Assembly (NCBI RefSeq): GCF_022749515.1
Contig: NZ_CP094242.1
Location: 868,001-932,000, forward strand
Direction: 5' to 3'
Origin: Morococcus cerebrosus
Lineage (GTDB): Bacteria > Pseudomonadota > Gammaproteobacteria > Burkholderiales > Neisseriaceae
DNA length: 64,000 nucleotides
In this document: positions 37,814-44,918 of the stretch, one piece after another
How the letters are laid out: the number at the start of each line of letters is the position of its first letter
How positions within the stretch are numbered: position 1 is the first letter of the stretch
The notes under the pieces: generated by a model
The model's input: the letters and a program-made list of their open reading frames with translations, nothing else
What the model was told of the DNA's origin: nothing
The model's database searches: none
Position numbers and translations under genes: made by a program

Positions 37814-38260
37814 TCAGCGATAACTGATGACGATCATCGTACTGCCGTCTTTATTGTGGTAATACGCGCCCGCATTGCCCCAGGCAAATTGACGGCATTT
37901 GCCGGATAACGATGCTTTAATGGAACAAGGGGCATCGCCCAGTTGTTTATTCAGCCATCGATCAAACTGTTTTCTGCGTTGTAATTCGCGCTCCTCCGAC
38001 CATGCTGCCCAGCTGTTGTCCTCGCCTATCGGGCAGAAGAATATGGATAAGCGCTCCAGCCGCTGCTGCTCGAACCGAGCGGTAAGGGTGTATTGTTCAG
38101 ACTGTTTGGTAAATGACAAACTGAAAAATGTTATTCCCGCTTGCAGATGATTCGGGCTGGATTTTGGGAAGGATGCAATCCAGTCATCAAGCGTGGTGCG
38201 TGCGCTAATCATGTTGCCGTCCGGCAGGGTAATGCTGCCGTTTTCAGGGTTTATCTTCAT
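37814..38260 (-). CDS. hypothetical protein
   Basis: 148 residues, soluble, with no signal or membrane segment and no family I recognise. The pattern MKINPENGSITLPDGNMISARTTLDDWIASFP followed by a beta-rich middle (LTARFEQQRLERLSIFF) and WAAWSEERELQRRKQFDRWL suggests a small alpha/beta fold. It is 21 bp upstream of the frameshifted gene on the same strand and may be co-transcribed. Confidence 0.55.
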   Translation of the reverse strand: MKINPENGSITLPDGNMISARTTLDDWIASFPKSSPNHLQAGITFFSLSFTKQSEQYTLTARFEQQRLERLSIFFCPIGEDNSWAAWSEERELQRRKQFDRWLNKQLGDAPCSIKASLSGKCRQFAWGNAGAYYHNKDGSTMIVISYR

Positions 38261-38339
38261 CGGTTTGAATGTCCAAATGTAGTTTTCAGACGACCTAAGA
38301 CCATGTTCGTTTTATCACGCCTTTAAGCCGCACGATTTT

Positions 38340-39281
38340 TCATTTCACCAACAACCGTCCCTGTCTCGCTAAATTCAAAGTCGCCAGCAACAGCAGCATC
38401 ACCAAGCCGGAGCCTGCGGTGGCGAGGAAATAGCCTAAAAACAGTAAACGCTCTTCGGCAATCAAATGGAAGCCGCAGCCTGTCATTGCCGCCAAACCGA
38501 ACGAGAAACCCCAAAAGCTGGGGCTGAATCCTTTTTCCAGCATCCAAGGCAGAAGGCGCAGCAGCAACAGGAATTGCAGGCAGCCGTAGCCGATTAAAAG
38601 CAGCGCGAAGGTGTCGATGTTCCCGCCCGATACGGCGAAATAGGCGCCGCAGCCGACAAAAGCGGGCGCAAGCTGAATGCCGACAATACCGCGCACAGGG
38701 GCGTTGACGGGTGTGCCGGTGCGCAAACGGCTCAATATGGCGGCTTCCAAGCTAAGCCATGAAAACAAACCCGCGCCCAAAAACAGCCAGGCGTAATCCG
38801 ACCAACCCAATACCGCCATTGCGGTCGCGCTGACAAAATTGGTGGCAACGGTGGGCAGGTAAACAATCGGCGTGGTGGCATCAAGGGTATGGACGCCGCG
38901 CCACAAGCCGCCTGCGCGGTACATGGCAAATGCCAACTGCCCCGCCGTTCCCAGCAAAATCAACCCTTTTGCCGGTAGCGTTTGATAGGGTAAGGCTGCC
39001 AAACCTGCCAGCATCGTGGTAATCGGAATCGCGCTGATGAAACAGCATTGCACCAAATCCTGCAAATCCTGCAAAAATTCGGGGCGGAAAAAACGGATTT
39101 TGATGATGTAGGCAATGACCAGCAGCAGCCAAAGCACAAAGGCAGCGGCTAACAGCGTTTCCGCAACCCAATTTGGCAAAAGCCCGATATGCGCGCCGTA
39201 ACGCCAAGACAAACCGAGCGCGAAAAGTCCCAACGGCATACTGAAATAGCTTAGTGGGACGGGAAATTTTTTGGTACTCAT
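38340..39281 (-). CDS. TDT/SLAC1-family transporter (TehA-like)
   Basis: 313 residues from MSTKKFPVPLSYFSMPLGLFALGLSWR; the longer open frame upstream is not credible. Ten short hydrophobic segments and the start PLSYFSMPLGLFALGLSWR are typical of the tellurite-resistance/dicarboxylate transporter (TehA, SLAC1) family, anion channels with a gating Phe. Substrate unknown. No tehB methyltransferase gene is adjacent. Confidence 0.82.
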   Translation of the reverse strand: MSTKKFPVPLSYFSMPLGLFALGLSWRYGAHIGLLPNWVAETLLAAAFVLWLLLVIAYIIKIRFFRPEFLQDLQDLVQCCFISAIPITTMLAGLAALPYQTLPAKGLILLGTAGQLAFAMYRAGGLWRGVHTLDATTPIVYLPTVATNFVSATAMAVLGWSDYAWLFLGAGLFSWLSLEAAILSRLRTGTPVNAPVRGIVGIQLAPAFVGCGAYFAVSGGNIDTFALLLIGYGCLQFLLLLRLLPWMLEKGFSPSFWGFSFGLAAMTGCGFHLIAEERLLFLGYFLATAGSGLVMLLLLATLNLARQGRLLVK

Positions 39282-39486
39282 GACAATGTGTGTGTTAAGG
39301 AAAGGCGGTAGTATAGCCGATTCAAATCGGTAAGCGCAGCTTGGGTCGAGACCCGATAAAGACGTTAAATTTGCCTGAGACATTGGGTTTTAGCATGAGC
39401 CGTTTTGGGTATGGATATGCTGATATTTGAGTTTATAAATTCGGTTTTCAGACGACCTTGTCAGATTCCGAGGTCGTCTGAAAAAG
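39282..39486. other. intergenic sequence with a decayed repeat
   Basis: It holds a degraded relative of the 83-bp palindromic repeat (39338-39396) and two facing DUS (about 39450-39482). No gene seen. Confidence 0.5.
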
Positions 39487-39589
39487 TATAGTGGATTGAC
39501 TTTAAAGCAGTACGGCGTTGCCTCGCCTTAGCTCAAAGAGAACGATTCTCTAAGGTGCTGAAGCACCAAGTGAATCGGTTCCGTACTAT
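39487..39589. repeat. Correia-type repeat-enclosed element, degenerate
   Basis: It begins TATAGTGGATTGACTTTAAA and continues GCAGTACGGCGTTGCCTCGCC, the left-end hallmark of Correia elements; the right end (CGGTTCCGTACTAT) is altered. It lies 3' of the small membrane protein gene. Confidence 0.7.
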
Positions 39590-39618
39590 CCGCCCTGCCT
39601 GGGCGGCGGCGCGGTTTT

Positions 39619-40017
39619 TTAGTACGCGCCCCACAGCATCAGCAGGGCGCACAATAAAAACAATATCCACTGGCCGAGTAGGAAATAATTTTTGCCGCGC
39701 GCACCGGCCATTTTAAGCTGTATCAGCCACACGGTGCACCACAGGCCCAGATAAACAGCAACAAAACGGGCAGCGGCGGCTTCCATACCGTCGAAAATCC
39801 GTGTGAACGCAAGCAGGCAGGCTGTGGCGGCCAGCAACAGCAAATCTACACTGACCAACTGGAAGACGCACACAGCCTGCATCCAGTTGCGCGTACCCTG
39901 TTGCGTGCTGTTTTCTGCATCGGGTTTCAGGCTTAAGGTTTCGCGGGTGCCGACAAAAAGATGGGCAAAAAATGCCACGGCCAACAGCAGGGCGGCGGCC
40001 GCAAAGGGAATGTTCAT
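39619..40017 (-). CDS. small integral membrane protein
   Basis: 132 residues from MNIPFAAAALLLAVAFFAHLF. Four hydrophobic segments (~2-22, 45-65, 80-96, 108-130) and few charges predict a four-helix inner-membrane protein. No family is recognised with confidence. It lies just past the displaced 3' end of the methyltransferase gene, so before the IS insertion it directly followed that gene. Confidence 0.6.
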   Translation of the reverse strand: MNIPFAAAALLLAVAFFAHLFVGTRETLSLKPDAENSTQQGTRNWMQAVCVFQLVSVDLLLLAATACLLAFTRIFDGMEAAAARFVAVYLGLWCTVWLIQLKMAGARGKNYFLLGQWILFLLCALLMLWGAY

Positions 40018-40076
40018 GTTATGCTCCGATTTTGATGGTTTGGCATATTTCTTCTCGATTGCGTTTATGGCGTTTT

Positions 40077-40144
40077 TCAAACAGGTTTGCGGAAGGTAAT
40101 GCAGTAAAAGCGGTTGCTCCACAGCAGCCGCGTTTTCTTTTCCT
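40077..40144 (-). pseudogene. displaced 3' end of the methyltransferase gene
   Basis: If the IS and one copy of its 5-bp target duplication are removed, the methyltransferase frame continues QEKKTRLLWSNRF, then YCITFRKPV and stops at 40077-40079. This is a typical class I methyltransferase C-terminal strand pair. In the present sequence these codons are cut off from their gene. Confidence 0.85.
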
Positions 40145-41374
40145 GAGACCTTTGCAAAATTCCCCAAAATCCCCTAAATTCCCATCAAGACATTTAGGGG
40201 ATTTCCCATGAGCACCTTCTTCCGGCAAACCGCACAAGCCATGATCGCCAAACACATCGACCGCTTCCCATTATTGAAGTTGGATCAGGTGATTGATTGG
40301 CAACCGATCGAACAATACCTGAATCGTCAAAGAGCCCGTTACCTTCGAGACCACCGCGGCCGTCCCGCCTATCCACTGTTGTCCATGTTCAAAGCCGTCC
40401 TGCTCGGACAATGGCACAGCCTCTCCGATCCCGAACTCGAACACAGTCTCATCACCCGCATCGATTTCAACCTATTTTGCCGTTTTGACGAACTGAGCAT
40501 CCCCGATTACAGCACCTTATGCCGCTACCGCAACTGGCTGGCGCAAGACGACACCCTGTCCGAATTGCTGGAACTGATTAACCGCCAACTGACCGAAAAA
40601 AACCTAAAAGTAGAGAAAGCATCCGCCGCCGTCATTGACGCCACCATTATTCAGACCGCCGGCAGCAAACAGCGTCAGGCCATAGAAGTCGACGAGGAAG
40701 GACAAGTCAGCGGCCAAACCACACCGAGTAAGGACAAAGATGCCCGTTGGACAAAGAAAAACGGCCTCTACAAACTCGGTTACAAACAACATACCCGTAC
40801 CGATGAGGAAGGCTATATCGAGAAACTGCACATCACTCCTGCCAATACCCATGAGTGCAACCATCTGTCCCCTTTGTTGGAAGGCATTGCCGAAGGTACG
40901 ACCGTCTATGCCGACAAAGGCTACGACAGCAAGGAAAACCGGCAACATCTGAAAGAGCATCAGTTGTTAGACGGCATTATGCGCAAAGCCTGCCGCAACC
41001 GTCCGCTGACGGAAGCGCAAACCAAACGCAACCGATATTTGTCGAAGACCCGTTATGTGGTCGAACAAAGCTTCGGTACGCTGCACCGTAAATTCCGCTA
41101 CGCCCGGGCAGCCTATTTTGGTCTGCTCAAAGTGAGTGCGCAAAGCCATCTGAAGGCGATGTGTTTGAACCTGTTGAAAGCGGCCAACAGGCTAAGTGTG
41201 CCTGTTGCAGCCTAAAAGGCGGCCCGGATGCCTGATTATCGGGTATCCGGGGAGGATTAAGGGGGTATTTGGGTAGAATTAAGGAGTGATTGGGGGCGGA
41301 AACAGCCGAAAACAGCCGAAAACCTGTGTTTGGGGTTTCGGTTGTCGGGGGAAAAGGAATTTTGCAAAGGTCTC
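40145..41374 (+). mobile_element. IS5-family element, IS1106-like
   Basis: The ends GAGACCTTTGCAAAATTCC (40145) and its complement (41356-41374) are 19-bp perfect inverted repeats. A TTCCT duplication flanks both sides (40140-40144 and 41375-41379), so the insertion is simple and probably recent. It has one transposase gene. Confidence 0.93.
40208..41215 (+). CDS. IS1106-like (IS5 family) transposase
   Basis: 335 residues, full length. The DDE residues sit in AVIDATIIQTAG, TVYADKGYDSKEN and TRYVVEQSFGTLHRKFRYARAAYFG. The N-terminal helix-rich part contains YPLLSMFKAVLLGQWHSLSDPELE, typical of IS5-group transposases. The frame is intact, so transposition competence is likely. Confidence 0.93.
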   Translation: MSTFFRQTAQAMIAKHIDRFPLLKLDQVIDWQPIEQYLNRQRARYLRDHRGRPAYPLLSMFKAVLLGQWHSLSDPELEHSLITRIDFNLFCRFDELSIPDYSTLCRYRNWLAQDDTLSELLELINRQLTEKNLKVEKASAAVIDATIIQTAGSKQRQAIEVDEEGQVSGQTTPSKDKDARWTKKNGLYKLGYKQHTRTDEEGYIEKLHITPANTHECNHLSPLLEGIAEGTTVYADKGYDSKENRQHLKEHQLLDGIMRKACRNRPLTEAQTKRNRYLSKTRYVVEQSFGTLHRKFRYARAAYFGLLKVSAQSHLKAMCLNLLKAANRLSVPVAA

Positions 41375-42061
41375 TTCCTGTACGGTTTCGGGGATGCAGT
41401 TTTCGATTTGTGTCAGGTCGAAATCGGTGTCTTGGAAGTAGTTCCGCGTGAATAGGCTTTTTTTGTATTGTTGTTGGATGAAGTCAGTGGTTTCGTCTGC
41501 GATCATGATTTTGGTACAGGGCTTGGCGAAGCGCAGCATTTCGTTGATGGCTTTTTGTTTGTCGCTGAAAAAATTAATGCCGCCCACATGGAATACGACA
41601 TCGAACATATTGTCGGCAAAAGGTAAGTCTTCGGCGTTGCAGTGTACCAAGTCCAAGCCCGTCGCTTTTTTCCGCCATACGTTGCGGCAGCGTGCCAACA
41701 TGCCGAGCGACAGGTCGGCACCGGTCAAATCCAGCTTGGCGGGGTCGATGCTGGCGGGCAGGTGGTTCAAATCGACGCCTGTGCCGATGGAGACGTAGAG
41801 CGCGGTGCAATCCTGCCGCCATTCCGGTTCGTTCATCAGGCTGCGCCGCATTTCGTTGATGCTGTTGCCGTATTTGAGGCGGGCTATCCAGCGTTCGCCG
41901 AAATCGTACCAACGGGCGAGGCGGTTGTACATTTTCATGTATTTGGCGTTGTCGCCTGTTACGTTGTCGGAATCGAGGAACAACAAGATGCCGTCTTGTT
42001 CGGGCGGAAGCGGGTTTTGCAGGGCGGGTTTGAGTTTTTGGATGAGTTTGGCGGAAGGCAT
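41279..42061 (-). CDS. class I SAM-dependent methyltransferase with an IS-altered C-terminus
   Basis: The protein starts MPSAKLIQKLKPALQN behind AGGAG. SAM motif I is LYVSIGTGVDLNHLP, followed by LTGADLSLGMLARCR (motif II), CNAEDLPFADNMFDVVFHVGGINFF (motif III) and EMLRFAKPCTKIMIADE. The natural frame runs to Glu of ETVQE at the IS junction (41375); the last ~31 residues (TFAKFLFPRQPK onward) are read from the IS end. The missing native tail is at 40077-40144. Losing the final strands may destabilise the enzyme. Substrate unknown. Confidence 0.85.
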   Translation of the reverse strand: MPSAKLIQKLKPALQNPLPPEQDGILLFLDSDNVTGDNAKYMKMYNRLARWYDFGERWIARLKYGNSINEMRRSLMNEPEWRQDCTALYVSIGTGVDLNHLPASIDPAKLDLTGADLSLGMLARCRNVWRKKATGLDLVHCNAEDLPFADNMFDVVFHVGGINFFSDKQKAINEMLRFAKPCTKIMIADETTDFIQQQYKKSLFTRNYFQDTDFDLTQIENCIPETVQEETFAKFLFPRQPKPQTQVFGCFRLFPPPITP

Positions 42062-42235
42062 GGTGCTTCTCCTGTTGAGGGTTGAGCGATGCGTATCTCG
42101 AGTCGGGATTCGACAAGGCCGTTAAAACATTGGATTCATCTGTCCGATTTATTCGGCGGGGTCGTCTGAAAGTTTGATGGGATGGGGAACAGGCGATTTT
42201 AGGGTGGCTGCGCCGTTGCTATGTTGATTGAAATA

Positions 42236-42271
42236 AAGGCCGTCTGAAATCGTGTTTCAAACGGCCTTTTG
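42236..42271 (-). terminator. AG-type DUS-like inverted-repeat terminator after the CsbD gene
   Basis: AAAGGCCGTCTGAAA and TTTCAAACGGCCTTT form the stem; the second arm has one change (CAAACGG). Confidence 0.75.
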
Positions 42272-42294
42272 ACATAGTTTAAGACAAGAGGGGA

Positions 42295-42543
42295 TTAGAA
42301 CTTGCTTTTGATGTCGTCAATCAGGTTTTCGGCTTTTTCTTTTGCCTCGTCAACCAGATGTCCTGCTTCTTCTTTGCCTTTTTTCAATACGTCGCTTGCT
42401 TTTTCCTCAATGTCGGCGGCAACTTCTTTGACTTTGCCGATGCCTTGTTGGATTACACCTTCTGCTTGGAGTTTGGAGTCGTTTAACAGTTCTCCGGCTT
42501 TTTCTTTTACATTACCGCTGATTTGGTCTAATTTGCCGCTCAT
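42295..42543 (-). CDS. CsbD-family stress protein
   Basis: 82 residues, hydrophilic and helical: MSGKLDQISGNVKEKAGELL then Glu/Lys-rich repeats (EKASDVLKKGKEEAGHLVDEAKEKAENL). The N-terminal half is the CsbD signature; the C-terminal half is LEA-like. CsbD proteins are general-stress-induced and of unknown mechanism. A half-Correia sequence (CCACTATAGTCTAATC, about 42581) lies upstream and may supply promoter elements. Confidence 0.82.
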   Translation of the reverse strand: MSGKLDQISGNVKEKAGELLNDSKLQAEGVIQQGIGKVKEVAADIEEKASDVLKKGKEEAGHLVDEAKEKAENLIDDIKSKF

Positions 42544-42614
42544 GATTCATTTCCTTGATGTTTATATTGATCGAGGATCCACTATAGTCTAATCAACGGC
42601 TTATTGCAACTTGA

Positions 42615-42669
42615 GGGGTCGTCTGAAAATCTGTTTCAACAAAATGAAAACCGTTTTTCAGACGACCTG
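42615..42669 (-). terminator. DUS inverted-repeat terminator of the osmoprotectant permease gene
   Basis: GGTCGTCTGAAAA and its complement lie adjacent to the stop at 42672. Confidence 0.7.
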
Positions 42670-42671
42670 AA

Positions 42672-44201
42672 TCATTTGCCCTTATCGTTTATCAAACCGT
42701 TTTTCTGTAAATAATCCCGCGCTACGTCCGCCGGTTTTTCTCCGCCCACTTTCACGCGGTAGTTCATTTCAGTCATTTCGGCTTCGCTGATTTTGCCTGC
42801 CAGTTTGTTTAATGTGTTCACGACGTCGGGATGCTGTTCGGCAAACTCAGTTTTCATCAGCGGCGCGCCTTGGTAGGAGGGGAAAAGGGCGATGTCGTCT
42901 GAAAGGACGGCGAGGCGGTATTGTTTGAGGTCGCTGTCGGTGGAATAGGCTTCGACGAGGTCGATTTTGCCGTTTAGGAGGGCGGTGTAGCGCAGGGCGG
43001 GTTCGAGCGTCGAGAGGTGGTTAAACTGTATGCCGTGTTGTCGCAGACCTTTGTAGCCGTCGGCGCGGTCGGTAAATTCGAGGGTAAAACCGACGCGGAT
43101 TTGGTTTTGCACGCGCTTGAGGTCGGATATTTTGTGCAGGTTGTGCGCGGCGGCGTAGTCTTGACTGACGGCGAGGGCGTAGGTGTTTTGGTATGCCATC
43201 GGCGGCAGAAAAGTCAGCCGGTGTTGTCGGGCAAGCAGATCTTTGGCGGTTTGGTAGGTCTGTTCGGGAGAAAGGCGGCGGTTTTGCTGTTCGGCGGGGA
43301 CTTTGACCAGACTTTCAAGGACGGTGCCGGTAAATTCGGGGTAGATGTCGATTTCGCCGCTGTTTAAGGCGTTGAACAGGAATGAGGTTTTGCCGAAATT
43401 GGGTTTAAGCATCACTTGCGCGCGCGGATTATTTTCTTCAATCAACTGTTTGTACATATTGATGAGGATGTCGGGTTCGCTGCCGAGTTTGCCTGCGATG
43501 GTGATTTTTTGTGCGGATGGGTTCGTTTGAAAAATCGGTGCCAAACCGATGGCGATAAGGATGGCAAGCAGGGCGGCGGTAATCGGCATTTTGCGCTTGG
43601 ACTTCTGCAGTATGCCGATGCCGCCGCTGACCAATACGGCGAGCAGGGCGGACAGCAACGCGCCGGTAAACGTCATCGCCATATTATTACGGTCGATGCC
43701 GAGCAAAATCAGGTTGCCCAAGCCGCCCGCGCCGATGAGCGCGGCGAGTGTTGCCGTGCCGATAATCAATACGGACGCGGTGCGGATGCCGGAAATCATG
43801 GCGGGCAACGCCATCGGCAATTCAATACGCCACAACGCCTGCCATCGGGACAAGCCGAACGCGGTGTGCGCTTCTTTGATGGCGGGATCGATTTGGCTCA
43901 AACCAAGATAGGTGTTCTGAAAAATCGGCAATAGGGCGTAGAGCGTCAGCGCAATCAAAACCGGCGGCGAACCGATGCCGACAAAGGGAATCAGCAAACC
44001 GAGCAGCGCGAGGGACGGAATGGTTTGCAGGATATTGGTCACTTGCAAAACACCTTCCGCCCAACGCCGTTTGTCCGCCAGCCACACGGCCAGCGGTACA
44101 GCAAGCGCGACGGCGTAAAGCAGGGCAATCAGGGAGAGGCGGAGGTGTTCAAGCGTCGCCTGCCACAGTTCGGCAGGTGGGACGGGAAGGAAATCGGGCA
44201 T
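42672..44201 (-). CDS. osmoprotectant ABC transporter permease/substrate-binding fusion (OpuCB-OpuCC type)
   Basis: About 509 residues. Residues ~15-215 are the permease with six hydrophobic segments and EAA-like EAHTAFGLSRWQALWRIELPMALPAMISG. After a seventh segment (ITAALLAILIAIGLAPIF) the rest is an OpuAC-type glycine betaine/choline-binding domain (KITIAGKLGSEPDILINMYKQLIEE, GEIDIYPEFTGTVLESL, RVGFTLEFTDRADGYKGL). The fused binding domain would sit at the outer face of the inner membrane. The matching ATPase is at 31641-32495, on the same strand but separated by unrelated genes. Start taken as ATG 44201; a TTG at 44219 is possible. Confidence 0.88.
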   Translation of the reverse strand: MPDFLPVPPAELWQATLEHLRLSLIALLYAVALAVPLAVWLADKRRWAEGVLQVTNILQTIPSLALLGLLIPFVGIGSPPVLIALTLYALLPIFQNTYLGLSQIDPAIKEAHTAFGLSRWQALWRIELPMALPAMISGIRTASVLIIGTATLAALIGAGGLGNLILLGIDRNNMAMTFTGALLSALLAVLVSGGIGILQKSKRKMPITAALLAILIAIGLAPIFQTNPSAQKITIAGKLGSEPDILINMYKQLIEENNPRAQVMLKPNFGKTSFLFNALNSGEIDIYPEFTGTVLESLVKVPAEQQNRRLSPEQTYQTAKDLLARQHRLTFLPPMAYQNTYALAVSQDYAAAHNLHKISDLKRVQNQIRVGFTLEFTDRADGYKGLRQHGIQFNHLSTLEPALRYTALLNGKIDLVEAYSTDSDLKQYRLAVLSDDIALFPSYQGAPLMKTEFAEQHPDVVNTLNKLAGKISEAEMTEMNYRVKVGGEKPADVARDYLQKNGLINDKGK

Positions 44202-44240
44202 AAGGTGCAAATCAAACAAAAAAGAACTTCACTACAGCAA

Positions 44241-44272
44241 AAGGTCGTCTGAAACATTTTCAGACGACCTCG
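44241..44272 (-). terminator. DUS palindrome terminator after the copper chaperone gene
   Basis: AGGTCGTCTGAAA and its complement with a 4-5 nt loop lie 6 bp past the stop of the minus-strand gene. Confidence 0.75.
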
Positions 44273-44277
44273 GAGGA

Positions 44278-44487
44278 TTATAAGACAGCGTCAAAGCCCC
44301 CATCTTCCACCGCCTCAATCAATGCGGCAGGATTGGTTTTCGCAGGGTCGAATTCAATGACCGCATTTTTGTTTTCCAAACTGACTTCGGCTTTGGCAAC
44401 GCCTTCCGTGTTTTCCAAAATACGGGTAACGCTTTTCACGCAGCCTCCGCAAGTCATGCCGCCGATATTGAGGGTAAGGGTTTCCAT
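44278..44487 (-). CDS. copZ: heavy-metal-associated domain protein, CopZ-like copper chaperone
   Basis: 69 residues, a single HMA domain: METLTLNIGGMTCGGCVKSVTRIL with the metal-binding MTCxxC. The ferredoxin-like fold ends EFDPAKTNPAALIEAVEDGGFDAVL. It carries Cu(I) in the cytosol to a P-type ATPase such as CopA, which is not in the window. The MerR-type promoter about 110 bp upstream, with a CCCC/GGGG dyad, fits CueR-type copper induction. Confidence 0.87.
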   Translation of the reverse strand: METLTLNIGGMTCGGCVKSVTRILENTEGVAKAEVSLENKNAVIEFDPAKTNPAALIEAVEDGGFDAVL

Positions 44488-44529
44488 AGGATTTCCTTTC
44501 TGTAAACGAATTGAGCCTAAAAGCGAATA

Positions 44530-44594
44530 AAATGTGATGGATTAACAAAAATCAGGACAAGGCAGAGAAGCGTACCATAGTTCAAATTCAATCA
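44530..44594. repeat. degenerate Correia-type element upstream of copZ
   Basis: TGATGGATTAACAAAAATC followed by AGGACAAGGC matches the inner side of Correia elements; the distal part (ACCATAGTTCAAATTCAATC) is altered. It lies between the copZ promoter and the gene, so it should be part of the copZ leader transcript. Confidence 0.55.
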
Positions 44595-44625
44595 ACTATA
44601 ACCCCAAATGTAGGGGAAAAGTCAA
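44595..44625 (-). promoter_or_regulatory. MerR/CueR-type promoter of copZ
   Basis: On the minus strand TTGACT and TATAGT are 19 bp apart, the long spacing of MerR-family promoters. The dyad CCCCTACATTTGGGG lies between them. With a copper chaperone downstream, CueR is the likely regulator. Confidence 0.72.
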
Positions 44626-44722
44626 GCAGGTCGTCTGAAAACCTGCCATCGTTTATCTGCATCATTTGAATCATCACGCTACCTTTGATTTGTCCCATTG
44701 CTCACAAAGAGTCAAATTGATA

Positions 44723-44750
44723 TTGTTATTTATTACAAATGCTGTATTAT
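44723..44750 (+). promoter_or_regulatory. candidate cas3 promoter
   Basis: TTGTTA and TATTAT are 16 bp apart in a very AT-rich stretch about 170 bp before cas3. A DUS at about 44818-44829 lies between promoter and gene. Confidence 0.5.
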
Positions 44751-44918
44751 GTTCGGGTAATTATAACAAATAAAATAATAACATCATAAGTTCCTAACTA
44801 TCTCCTTTATCCGTCATTCAGACGACCTCATTCCACAGATTTTCGATTTTTCAACACTTCAAGCCATTTATATGGCTTGTTCGTTAAATTTTGCGCGTTT
44901 TAAATTTGGAGAATCGAT

